Below are positions 47,901-56,776 of a stretch of 64,000 nucleotides of DNA, in pieces. A program made the position numbers and the translations under genes. Location of the stretch: contig JAHLJT010004567.1 of NCBI GenBank assembly GCA_031308135.1, positions 38,204,389-38,268,388 of the forward strand, in the 5' to 3' direction. The notes under the pieces are model-generated. The model was not told where the DNA came from and searched no databases. It saw only the letters and a list, made by a program, of their open reading frames with translations. The DNA is from Acheta domesticus (taxonomy: Eukaryota; Arthropoda; Insecta; Orthoptera; Gryllidae). Positions within the stretch are counted from its first letter, which is position 1. The number at the start of each line of letters is the position of its first letter.

Positions 47901-50900
47901 GTATTGCTTCTTTAATTGATATTATTGTTATTCTTTGTAGGAAGCACTCTCGGCATTCCAGACACGGTAATGGGATTAACGTTTGTAGCCGCAGGTGTAA
48001 GTGTACCCGATGCTTTGTCCAGCTTAGCTGTAGTGAAAGAAGGTGAGGATAATTCCTGCTTGTAAAATGTTTTTTCTGTTCATTGGCATGGTCTGTCAAG
48101 CTTTATCTTGTATATTTTATTTCAAGGTTATGGTGACATGGCGGTTTCCAATGCAGTGGGAAGCAATGTTTTCGATATATTAATTTGCTTGGGACTTCCG
48201 TGGTTCATTCAGACTGCTATTATTAAACCAGGAAGTCATGTCAATGTATACAGCAAAGGTTAGTAGAGTGCACGCCAATTTTTAATTCTTAACTCTTACT
48301 TACTAAGTAGGACATTATTTTTTCCACGTTTTCTTCTTTCTGGAGGGTGTCAAAAACTTTTTGTGCATCTTCATTTTTACGTACGTAAAATGTCACGTAC
48401 CATTTTTGTGTTGTTTGGTCAATGTTTTCTAAGGTAGAGGTATTTTTCATTGTCGTGCATATCTTTAATGTTCACATTTTACAACATTTATAGTACAAAT
48501 CTCTTAATATAATACCTCAGTGAAGCGTTCGGAATATGATTTCTCCTTCATTGAATCTTCACCCCATTCATATTTCTTTCATCTAGATCTATTATTTCTT
48601 TTCATTTCAATCCACTGAACTGTAATAGGTTATGGATCCCAGACACATGATTGCTGTGATTAAAAGAAATTGAATGGAAGCGAGAAACAAAATCGCTGTG
48701 AGTACGAAACTGGGAAATTCTAATACGAGTGCCGTACGCGAATAGAAAGTTTGGTCGAGTGGTTCCTAAGTTATTTTTTTTATTCGCGTTTGTCAGTTGA
48801 TTTGAAGATTTGAATGCAAGTGGTGTACGGATACGTGCGTGGCTACACTTCAGAAAATGAGAACACTGATGAACGCGAACAGCGGTGTTAATTTTTACAT
48901 TCTCGCTACCGCTTACGTGGTTGAGAGAAAGTTAAGTAATGCTGCGCGTAAAAACGGCGAATTTTCGACAGAAAAACTTGTTGCAGAACACTAGTGGATA
49001 AATAGAAAAAGTGAATACATCCAGTTACTAAGGTAAAAAAAAACCTCTAACAGATGGTGTAGTCAGAATCCGTTTTGTGGGTCCCTGATACCGAAAAATC
49101 GATTGACGGCGAAACGACCGTCTGTGAACAACGCTAACCGTTCAGCCGATTTTCTTCAAAATCGATATTCCTCAATCGAATTGGCCGATGTCGCGGAGTC
49201 TTGAATTTGAAACCGATATTTTAATTCTAGGGGCTAATGTACATGGAAGCCCTAGGGACATTTTCAAAATTTTTCAAAAAAATGGTTCTGTCGTTGATTA
49301 AATGTTGTTGTTGTGAAGGACGTTTAAGAGAATGGTTGGTTTAAAACCCTAATTTTTCGAAAATTGCAAAGATTCAAAATTTTTTCGGCGTCATCCTACA
49401 ATTAAAATGATGAAGATAGAGATTTTTCCCTTCATGAAATCTGTTCCTTAAAGATAATTTTGAAATAAGGTCGCATACAATTTTTCGAAATTTGGAGTAC
49501 TTTTTGCGTAATTCTGCGTGAAACGGCAATTTTTTGTAAACGTTTTTTCTCAAAAATTGCTCCATCGTTTTTTATTAAATTATGTTGTTTTTTTGTTGTT
49601 AATTAAGGTCACATCAACTACTAGGTCATTAGCGACCACTATTGGATTTAACGTTATGGTAGGATGATGAAACGATGTGGTGATGATAGAGGGTGAGAGG
49701 TCGAACACATTCAACCATGCCCGAGGCGGGGCTTGAACCTGCGACCCCTCAGTTCGAGATCTACTACGGCACTACTGGCTTCGCGATCTCGGCCACGGGG
49801 CCGATTAAATTATGTCGTTGGATAGTCTGAAGGACGTTTAAGAGAATGGCGCAGGTTTCATGTTCGTTAAAAACCCTGATTTTTCTAAAATTCAAAAAAT
49901 CCAAACTTTTCGGCATCTTCCTACAACTACAGTCATGAAGATTAACGGTTTTCTTAAGGAAATGTGTTCATGAAAAACATTTAAAAATAATGTCATATTT
50001 AATTTTTCAAAAACTTGAGTATATTTTGCGAAATTTTCTGTTAAATATAGGCAATTTTTTTTTCTTTAAATCTTTTTTCTTTCTCGCCTTACGAAAATTT
50101 CGTAAGAAGAGAAAGTTATATTATAGTGCACCAGAAAACGGCAAATTTTCGCCATAAAAACTCTCATTGTCGAGCTCTGGTAACGAAAAAGTAGAGAATT
50201 TTTTCTAAACTTAGCAACAGGATTTATCCAACTTGTGGTGTACTCAAAATCCATGTTTTGTTGCTTCTTGAAACAGAAAAATCGATTGACGTCAAAACGT
50301 CCATCTGTCAGTGATCAGCTAACACATAAACCCTTTATCCGATTTTCTTCAAAATTGATATTCCTTGATCGATCACACTGATGTCACGGCTCCTGGGATT
50401 TGAAACCGATATTTTAATGGGATGATATTTGGGGAGTACTTTACATGAGAAACCTCGGACACTTTCAAAATTAAAAAAGAAAATGGCTCCACATTTTTGT
50501 TATTAAATTCAACTCTTCGGAGGGAAACTTTAGCCGGTTCGAGTCTTGGCCGGGGAGTATCATTTGTCACAGTTCTGTTGTCGCAGGACATAATTAAGAA
50601 TTCTAGAAACTTTATTGAAAACCATTTGAAGCAATTCTAATAACAAATATAATTAATGACGGTAAATAAACTGGAAATAACAGTAAAACCTCGTCCGAAA
50701 TGGCAATTTTTTTAAAATTTAGAGTCGTTTTTCATAAATATAATAATGTGAACAAATCGCCACTAATCTGAATATTACCGACGTGGGAGACAAGTCAAAA
50801 AAATTACATATTTGTAAGTTTTGAAAAAACAAAAGAATAGAGCAATGCGGCAATTATGTCATTTCATAAAGGACATTTGGCGCTATCCCTACCAAAAGTT

Positions 50901-53900
50901 TAAAGAAAAAAATTGGAGCCGTTTTCGAGAAAATTTTGAAAATGTCCGGGGGGCTTCCACTAAAGTACCCTCAAATTTTGAAGAAAGTTTTCGAAAATCG
51001 CGGGCCTCGAGTGGAAGCAGATCGACAGGGGAATATCCATTTTGGAAGAAATCGTAAGAATGGTTAGGCGCAGACGGACGGACGTCAGGCCTCAAGAAAA
51101 TGTGCGTAGATAATCTCTTTACCCACACGTCATATACAGTTTTTACTGTTTTTGGCCAAATAAACAATAAAACAAAGTAAAAGTGAATGTTGGACAGTAT
51201 ATAAGAGGTAAAATCTGACACCGTGTGACCGATCTCCATGAAAGTTGGCACTTTTTTTTTTCCCTCCCAGAAGGTTTATGTGTTGTTAATTTTGTTGTAA
51301 CTCCACTACATGGCGCTGCAGAACAAAATTGCGCTTTATTACTTTCCCGTATACGTACGTATACACGGAGTGATATACGTAGTATAGGGAAAGTTATGTA
51401 ATGCTGCGCGAAAAAATGGCCAATTTTCGGTGGAAAAAAATTAATTGCCAGGCCGTGAAAACGAATAAGTGGATAAAACCAGTTGCTAAATTAAGAAAAA
51501 AAAATCCCCTAACACGTGGTGTGGTCAAAATTCATGATTTGTTGCTTCTTTATACTTAAAAATCGATTGACGGCATTCCGTCCGTCTGTCCGTCCGTCCG
51601 TCTGTCCGTCTGTCCGTCTGTCCGTCTGTCCGTCTGTCCGTCTGTCCGTCCGTCCGTCCGTCCGTCCGTCCGTCCGTGGTCAACGCTAGCGCCTAAACCG
51701 TTCGGTCGATTTTCTTCAAAATTGATATTCCCCAGTCGATCTGATTCTAGTCGAAGCTTTGTGATTTTGAAAAAGATTCTTTAAAATTTGGGGGTACTTT
51801 ATATGAAGCCCCCCGGGGATTTTCAACATTTTCTCAAAAACGGCTCCAAATTTTTTCTTTAAACTTTTGGTAGGGATAGTGGTAAATGTACTCTATCAAT
51901 GACATAAAAGCCATTTTGGTCTATCGGTTGGTTTTTTTCAAAAATTACCAAAATGTAAATTTTTTTACTTGTCTCTCACGTCGTTAATATTTACATTATC
52001 GGCGATTTTTTTACATTATTATATTTACGAGTATATATGCTTTAAATAATGTCAAGTAAAGTTTCTCGAAAACACTACCGTTTTCTGTGAAAAGTAGCTC
52101 AAATTTCGGCATTTTCAGAAATGCTCAAACGTCATTTTCTCGTATATGGCTGCAATTTTTTTCTTGAAACTTTTGTAACGGATAGTGCTAATTACACTCA
52201 TTAGTATAGCGTGAAGTTTATTTTGAGTTTTTTTTTTGTTTTTTTCAAAAATTATATAAATGTAAATTTTTTGAAAGATCTCTCACATCTTTAATATGCA
52301 CATTATCCGCAATTTGTGAAGATGATTATATTTGTGAGTGTAAGTGCTTCAAATAACTTCAAATAAAGTATTTTGAAAACTCAAAAATTTTCTGTGAAAA
52401 TGAGCTTCAAATTTCGCATTTTTAGTAGCGCTAAAACGCCATTTTCTCTTAAACGGCACATAATTTTTAAAAGAAAATTGCCATTTACGGCTAGGTTTTT
52501 GTGTTCTTTAATATTCTAAAATTAATGTTTCTGTTCTACCAATAGGAAACCGAAAAATTAAGAAAATGACAAAAAAATGTACTTTTGGCGATGATAGATG
52601 GTAGCTGGCAAGAAAGAGTATGTGGCAATTCCGAATATTGACAAATAAATAAATAAAATAAATACGGTCATGCTTAATTTTTTCAAAATACGAGTAGTTT
52701 TTCTTTAATTTTGTGACAAACGTAATAGGCCGCTGTAAATTTACTGCGCTTCGGACAGCTGGATGCGTCGTAAATTAGAATGTGCAATTTTGTATATTAT
52801 TTCTTTCTTCGTTTCTTACATTCGAACTTTGTTATAGACTTACACATTAATATTTTAGAAATTGTTTATTTTGAAATATTTGAAATAAGTAAAAAGAATT
52901 AATAGCTCTCAGAATAGCGACAGTGCAGGGTCTGCAACAATGGAATTCACTTTGCGCTCGCGAATATCTGTGAATTAGTGTCATTGTTGTGACCTAATGG
53001 AGCTGTATGAAAAGGAGTTATAATTGTCTAATTTATGTTGATATTTGCAGGCAAATATTTAGTTTTGCACCAAATGCTGTACCATTTGTAGTGAGTAGAG
53101 AATTTGTTGCATGGTTTTAAAATACTCTTCCCTAATCATGGCCCAATGGAAGGCATTTCTATATTTCCAGGGTATCAGGCTTCTTTTTCCAATACAGGGT
53201 TACAAAACTTTTGCATTCTATTTTTGTGACGTTGTAGAATTCACATAGTTCTGACAACACTGCAATGGAAATAGTGAGTTCCAAGCGAAGATGTTAGTAG
53301 CGCATAAAGTGCAATATTACAGTACTACTTAGCTGTTTCGTCTAATACGGGAAAGTAAGTGCTGTTGTAGCACCACTAGTTTTTACTCAATTTCCATTCA
53401 AACTGCGCTTCACCTGGGCCTCATTGTTGCTTAGCGTTGCTGTGTGGCACAGGACGAGGTCCAGGAGAATCGGACCAGCGGACGCGAGAGACAAGAGTGA
53501 GTCACAGAGAGACGGAGAGATGCAGAGAGAGAGAGAGAGGCAAAGAGAAACGTTTCTCACGTTGTAATCTACAGAATGAGCTCTTCTCGAACATTCTATT
53601 ACATTTTTGCTGGTCCGCCGCTTCCCGATAGTACCTCACCTGTTCAGAGACCTGCAGAATCTGCAAGTAAATGTGAATGAGAGGGATAGAGAGCGGCAGA
53701 GACAGACAGACAGGGACAGAGACATGGACAGGGTGAGGGAAATAGGGAGAGACAGTAAGAGGGAAATGGGAGGGGAAAGAGGGAGATGAAGGGCAGAACG
53801 TCTGCCGGGTTTTCCTAGTTAAAATTAATAGGGGAAAGAGAAACACTGAGAAATTTGATATGTCAAAAAATATAATATGTCAAAAATAGAATATGCAACA

Positions 53901-54886
53901 GACTACTTAAATAACACCTTCGGAAACCTTCGGAAAAACTACCCACTATAGTATGCCTCAGCTCGGAGCGCCCCTGGACGGTGTTCCCTCGACGAGCGGC
54001 ATGCAGATTCCGTCTTTGGTGCAGCACTCCGCGATTCAGGCGCGAAAACGAATCTCGGGTCTCGGTACTCATAATAATGGCTCATGGCTGTCCATGCAAA
54101 ACCTCGAAAACAGAAGTGTCAAATATTTATACCGAAAAATTTCCAATACCGCAGACATTACCCCCACTTGCGATTATTTGGATTACATTCATAACCAGTC
54201 TACGATCGCGTACATTGATTGAAAAGGCGATAAAAAGTAGCTTTCTTGGCCCCCAAGGTGCAAAGTGACTATTTTTTCCGGAAGGGGCTTTAAAAACTTT
54301 AAGAGGGGGCGAATCAAAAAATTACACAGTGAGTGAAGATAATCTTCGTTCTAGCAACCCAATGTGAATGAAACCTAACAATGATCTCGATAACGTTTTG
54401 TTTTCCAATTTCTTTCATTTCAACACTTCAGGGTGTGGAAATCATAAATACAGCACCCGACATTGATTAATTGCATTCTAGGCAAGGAGAAATTAATACA
54501 TTCTTATCTACCAGGGGACATTCAAGGATCCTCATAATCTGTCCCCATCCCCCCATTAATTTACACCCTATTGGTCCCTTGAGTTTGGTTACTAGAAGTT
54601 TTTATTTAATATGATACTAAAGAAATGTAGAAATAATACAGAGTCAAATAATGATGTAATGTTAACATATACTATCATTGTTTCAGGTCTCACATATTCA
54701 ACATTATCTCTGTTGTCAACAGTTGTTTTCCTTGTGGTGGCAACACATCTTAATGGTTGGAAATTGGATAAGAAGTATGGAGTCATCTTGATGGTATGGT
54801 ATCTGTTGTTCATTACATTTGCTAGTTTGTATGAATTGAATATTTTTGGTAAGCTAAACCCTCCTGAATGTGTCAGCCACTATTAA
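35570..54886 (+). CDS. K+-dependent Na+/Ca2+ exchanger, SLC24/NCKX family (nine coding exons)
   Basis: A plasma or organelle membrane antiporter that moves Ca2+ and K+ against Na+. Coding segments: 35570-35986, 38494-38725, 41282-41570, 44547-44776, 44861-45012, 45136-45343, 47941-48042, 48127-48258 and 54687-54886. Joined, they give 1,962 nt and 653 residues, with GT-AG introns and matching phases throughout. Order: signal-like N-terminus, Thr/Pro-rich extracellular region, first membrane helix (about 183-204), alpha-1 repeat with [16 protein letters not shown] (224-239), cytoplasmic loop (about 335-450), and alpha-2 repeat with [13 protein letters not shown] (521-533) and GSNVFDI (555-561). 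Residues E238, D533 and D560 align with the acidic residues that NCKX2 studies tie to Ca2+ and K+ binding. SSAPEL and the C-terminal tail resemble the NCKX3/4/5 branch more than NCKX1/2, but I do not assign a member. Length is normal for the family. Exon 1 is the least certain part. Confidence 0.93.
36823..37212 (-). pseudogene. Mariner-like transposase remnant (C-terminal part)
   Basis: In NCKX intron 1, antisense to the gene. The minus-strand frame shows the C-terminal landmarks of mariner transposases in order: HTA, then [13 protein letters not shown] (family form YSPDLAPSDFHLF, which holds the third catalytic Asp), then [13 protein letters not shown] (family form RYDKCLNxxGDYV). The usual DNARPHTA reads YCWPHTA here, so the second catalytic Asp is lost. 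The N-terminal DNA-binding half is missing. It is a dead fragment; I did not find its terminal repeats. Confidence 0.75.
38494..38725 (+). CDS. NCKX exon 2: end of extracellular region and first membrane helix
   Basis: Residues 140-216 plus one base of codon 217. A pyrimidine tract and CAG precede the exon, and the donor is GAAG|GTACGC. It contains [14 protein letters not shown], matching the family's conserved block just before the first helix; N161-C-T is an N-glycosylation sequon. The helix ends in [16 protein letters not shown], a hallmark of NCKX proteins. Phase-1 junction with exon 3 gives ICE-E-LKLSPD across the splice. Confidence 0.93.
41282..41570 (+). CDS. NCKX exon 3: alpha-1 repeat and following helices
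   Basis: Residues 217-313. The acceptor is CCTTTTTGCAG and the donor [25 protein letters not shown] holds the catalytic Glu (E238), followed by [19 protein letters not shown], the second half of the ion-binding alpha-1 repeat. Further hydrophobic helices end at residue 313. The junction codon is phase 2 (TG|G, Trp), joining ISW to PEALF in exon 4. Confidence 0.97.
42392..42417. repeat. GTCC microsatellite
   Basis: Six tandem GTCC units inside the Helentron-like copy in NCKX intron 3. Confidence 0.95.
43011..43130. repeat. Perfect palindrome: 58-bp arms, 4-bp loop
   Basis: Left arm 43011-43068 and right arm 43073-43130 are exact reverse complements, separated by ATGC. The left arm starts CTCACGTCGGTAATATTTAC. 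The related copy at 51.97 kb has only the left arm and runs on to TGCTTTAAATAA, found here after the right arm. The palindrome therefore arose by inverted duplication within this copy. It lies in NCKX intron 3. Confidence 0.97.
44547..44776 (+). CDS. NCKX exon 4: helix and start of the large cytoplasmic loop
   Basis: Residues 314-389. The acceptor is [29 protein letters not shown] is the helix that closes the first membrane half, and it is followed by a charged, Ser-rich loop. The donor is CAAG|GTGAGC. Phase 1 matches exon 5, giving a Gly at the junction. Read-through would meet a stop after eight further codons plus YCI, so splicing is required. Confidence 0.93.
44861..45012 (+). CDS. NCKX exon 5: cytoplasmic loop
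   Basis: Residues 391-440, between an 84-bp intron and a 123-bp intron. The acceptor is GTTATTTCAG and the donor GAG|GTACTG. It is a Pro/Ser/Thr-rich linker with no membrane segment, in the loop region that diverges between NCKX proteins. Phases fit both neighbours exactly. The exon is in frame only in combination with its neighbours (152 nt), so skipping it alone would break the frame. Confidence 0.88.
45136..45343 (+). CDS. NCKX exon 6: end of loop and next helices
   Basis: Residues 441-509. It opens with [18 protein letters not shown] and leads into [17 protein letters not shown], the conserved TxPDCxxxxW stretch at the start of the second membrane half. The helix [18 protein letters not shown] follows. 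The acceptor is TGCTGTTGCAG and the donor ATTG|GTAAGA, phase 1. Confidence 0.97.
45674..46186 (-). mobile_element. Solo LTR of an LTR retrotransposon
   Basis: A 513-bp unit in NCKX intron 6. It begins TGTGACGACG and ends GTGACGCTACA (TG...CA), flanked by the 4-bp direct duplication GTAC at 45670-45673 and 46187-46190. On the minus strand it has a TATA-like ATATAAAT near 45990 followed by AATAAA near 45720, so it is oriented against the gene. It has no internal coding region, so it is a recombined solo LTR. A 4-bp duplication suits Ty3/gypsy-type elements; the exact family is not known to me. It is more GC-rich than its surroundings. Confidence 0.78.
46589..46685. repeat. Short tandem repeat of about 35-40 bp
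   Basis: AATTATCGTATGCATAAGGA occurs three times with TGTGTTAATTACGAGT-like spacing, in NCKX intron 6. Confidence 0.85.
47941..48042 (+). CDS. NCKX exon 7: alpha-2 repeat, first half
   Basis: Residues 511-543 plus the split Gly codons at each end. The sequence [20 protein letters not shown] is the family's alpha-2 signature. D533 in SVPD aligns with the Ca2+-binding Asp of NCKX2. The acceptor is TTCTTTGTAG and the donor GAAG|GTGAGG. The 84-bp intron to exon 8 shows that these two exons always travel together. Confidence 0.98.
48127..48258 (+). CDS. NCKX exon 8: alpha-2 repeat, second half
   Basis: Residues 545-587. [18 protein letters not shown] is the ion-binding second half of alpha-2. 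D560 in VFDI aligns with the NCKX2 Asp linked to K+ dependence, so the protein is predicted to be K+-dependent. [11 protein letters not shown] follows. The acceptor is TATTTTATTTCAAG and the donor AAAG|GTTAGT. A 6.4-kb intron full of repeats follows. Confidence 0.98.
48899..50075 (+). mobile_element. Helentron-like repeat (HINE), split by a SINE
   Basis: In NCKX intron 8. The 5' end is TTCTCGCTACCGCTTACGTG...GAGAGAAAG, then TAATGCTGCGCG and GGCGAATTTTCGACAGAAAA. It has no GTCC expansion (GAAACGACCGTCTGTGAAC). Two direct internal units (GACGTTTAAGAGAATGG at about 49320 and 49840) are separated by the tRNA-derived SINE. The next copy starts directly after it. Confidence 0.85.
49586..49803 (-). 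mobile_element. tRNA-derived SINE inside a Helentron-like copy
   Basis: A 218-bp insertion flanked by the perfect 12-bp duplication ATTAAATTATGT (49574-49585 and 49804-49815). On the minus strand the head carries RNA polymerase III boxes: A box GTGGCCGAGATCG and B box GGTTCAAGCCCC. The tail next to the left duplication is AAC/AAA-rich. The host sequence on both sides belongs to the dispersed Helentron-like repeat, so the SINE is younger than that copy. It sits in NCKX intron 8. Confidence 0.85.
50077..50520 (+). mobile_element. Helentron-like repeat (HINE), 5' half
   Basis: Starts TTTCTTTCTCGCCTTACGAA, forming a clean hairpin with TTTCGTAAGAAGAGAAAG. It continues through CTCTGGTAACGAAAAAGTAG, GATTTTCTTCAAAATTGATA and TTTACATGAGAAACCTCGGA, then ends at AAAATGGCTCCACATTTTTG. 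Confidence 0.85.
50700..51095 (-). mobile_element. Helentron-like repeat (HINE), inverted internal segment
   Basis: Antisense to its neighbours. On the plus strand it reads GTGAACAAATCGCCACTAAT, CCGACGTGGGAGACAAGTC, TATCCCTACCAAAAGTTTAA, GAAAATGTCCGGGGGGCTTC and GACGGACGGACG. These are the reverse complements of the middle of the sense copy at 51.58-52.04 kb. Both true ends are absent. Confidence 0.85.
51339..53379 (+). mobile_element. Helentron-like repeat (HINE), long form
   Basis: The 5' palindrome is TTACTTTCCCGTATACGTAC...AGGGAAAG, then a GTCC/GTCT microsatellite (51577-51677) and two tandem internal units of about 310 bp (about 51841 and 52150). The CGATGATAGATGG...GGCAA tail follows. 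About 700 bp of unrelated AT-rich sequence (about 52645-53340) then separates this from ATACGGGAAAGTAAGTGC (inverse of the 5' start), the hairpin GTGCTGTTGTAGCAC and CACTAG. The 700-bp part may be a later insertion. Confidence 0.8.
51577..51677. repeat. GTCC/GTCT microsatellite
   Basis: About 25 units of GTCC or GTCT. It is the central microsatellite of a Helentron-like copy, as at 42392-42417 and 16.77 kb. Confidence 0.95.
53480..53790. repeat. Purine-rich GA tract in NCKX intron 8
   Basis: GAGAGA-type and GACAGACAGACAGG-type simple sequence on the plus strand in two blocks. Confidence 0.8.
54687..54886 (+). CDS. NCKX exon 9: last two helices and stop
   Basis: Residues 589-653 and TAA at 54884. 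The acceptor is [20 protein letters not shown] then [12 protein letters not shown] and [15 protein letters not shown] are the usual end of NCKX3/4/5-type proteins. A consensus-like donor (TTTTG|GTAAGC) lies inside the coding sequence at codons for FGKL. If used, it would replace the last residues, but the read-through version already gives a family-typical C-terminus. Confidence 0.96.
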
Positions 54887-55494
54887 AGCCAGAAACACAT
54901 TTGACAGGGCAATTTTACTGTAGTTTAGCCACGTCTAATGTTGATAATATAACATTGCTGATTTATCTGAAATATAGAGTCATGGTTTATTTACCATGCA
55001 TTAACCAATATAACTGCACTTCATATCCACTATTGTTTCTAATTTAGCATTAAGAAAACAATATTTAACTTCAAAAGAGTTATATCAAACTGCCTCATAT
55101 TTTGAAAAATGTGAAATATATATTGATATAAATTCTGTTTAGTCTACCTGATAAAAAATCAATGCAGTATGTTAAAAGTAAGTGTTGTTATAGTTAATAT
55201 TGAATGTTAAAATACACAGGACTGTAAAATTGTTATTTGGTATAGAGCCCATACCTGTAGATGCAGTTCAAAATAATAAGTTAAACATAATCGCAAATTG
55301 AGTGTGTTAATTATGTAAAGTGGTAAATAATACTACAATTTCAAATGTGATAGAATGGCAGCATGAATTCAGAATATCATATGCACATTGTGATTCAAAT
55401 AATTATTTTGTTCCTTTTTTTTAATTTCATTATTGCTTTGTGCAAAATATTCCTGAAGCATAAAGACAAGTATTTTTCCAAATCTTGTAAAGTG

Positions 55495-55548
55495 AATAAA
55501 AAGTCATGTTTTTTAAGAAATGTTTTATTCAATACATTACACAATAAA
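55495..55548 (+). terminator. Candidate proximal polyadenylation signals
   Basis: AATAAA at 55495 and at 55543 (within AATAAATAAA), about 0.6 kb after the NCKX stop codon. A short 3' UTR isoform could end here. Confidence 0.3.
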
Positions 55549-56530
55549 TAAACAATTTTAAAAGCAATTAGATCAGATGAGAAAATATGAAGATTCAAAT
55601 AACCATATGTTGTTATTCAGAAGCATTCCTATGTGTTTTGTTTTTATGTTTGTTTCTTAATTCATAATTCTGAAATTGAAAATCTTTGCAAAAAGTATGA
55701 GCAGAACAAACATTTTATTTTGGTGATGGGAATTTACTGAATTAATATGAACAAATTTGCAAAATTATGTTTTTGATTAAAGCATACCTATATTGAAATA
55801 ATGATAAAATTATTTTAACATTTTTTAAACGACTTTCAGTGTTTGAATACTTACAAAATTAGAGTTGCAAAAATATTCCATTACTAAAAAGACTTTTCTG
55901 TTTCTCTCCTCTCTTAACAATGTATTTTTTGTTGTTTTTCCCCACTTGCAGTGCAAAGTACGTACAGTGAAACATCCCTAAGACTGAAATTAATATATCT
56001 TTTCATTTATAGAAAGAATATTGTATTGTAGATATATATCAACACTTTCTTTATTTCTTTTATCAGAGCTTTTTTGTCTAATATGACAGTTAATTATTCT
56101 ACCTCGTGTAATTTGCAAGTAATTTGTCTAAAAAACTCCCATCATAATTATAAAGACATATTTATTCTGGAATACTTGGTCAATGCAACACCTCTTGTGA
56201 TACAAATTTTCTTGACAATATTAGCATGTTGCACAAATTTTGATGGCATTTTTTGTACTTGCAAATGTGAGTTTTGGCTGTTAAAATATCTGAATGTTTA
56301 AAAAGGAAAAATGACATGAAAAGTTGAATCAAAATTCTAAAATCACTGAAAACATAATGATCTTTTTTAATATAAATCTAAAAGAGTTCAGTTGGAATTT
56401 TTTTTATTCTTGTAGACAGGTTCAGTAATTCTGAATAAGATTATCATATTAACCCACATGCACTGTAACTTAATTGTAAATATGGGTGTATTTATTCAAT
56501 TCAAAGATGTACGTATGATAGAAATATAAT

Positions 56531-56776
56531 CAGTGGCATCCAGAAGGGGACAGCAGGGGCAACCGGCTTATGTGGGGCCCAGCATTTTTTCTTCCAAAAC
56601 ATATAAAATGCATTTTTTAAAATTCAAATTAATTGCAATAATGTATTCTGTTGCATGGAGAGATGAATTCTGTTTATATTTGGGGGGGGAGATATTTTAC
56701 AGGTTAAATTTTTGTTTGAAATAAGGGGCCCTCATGGATCTACTGCCCCAGGCCTCGTTTTCTCTGGATACCCCTG
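56531..56776. mobile_element. hAT-type non-autonomous insertion
   Basis: A 246-bp unit with short terminal inverted repeats: CAGTGGCATCCAGA on the left and, inward from the right, CAGGGGTATCCAGA, the CAGNGGNNTCCA form typical of hAT elements. Flanking 8-mers AATATAAT and AATTCAAT agree at six of eight positions, consistent with a decayed 8-bp target duplication. It lies in the putative 3' UTR of the NCKX gene. Confidence 0.65.
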
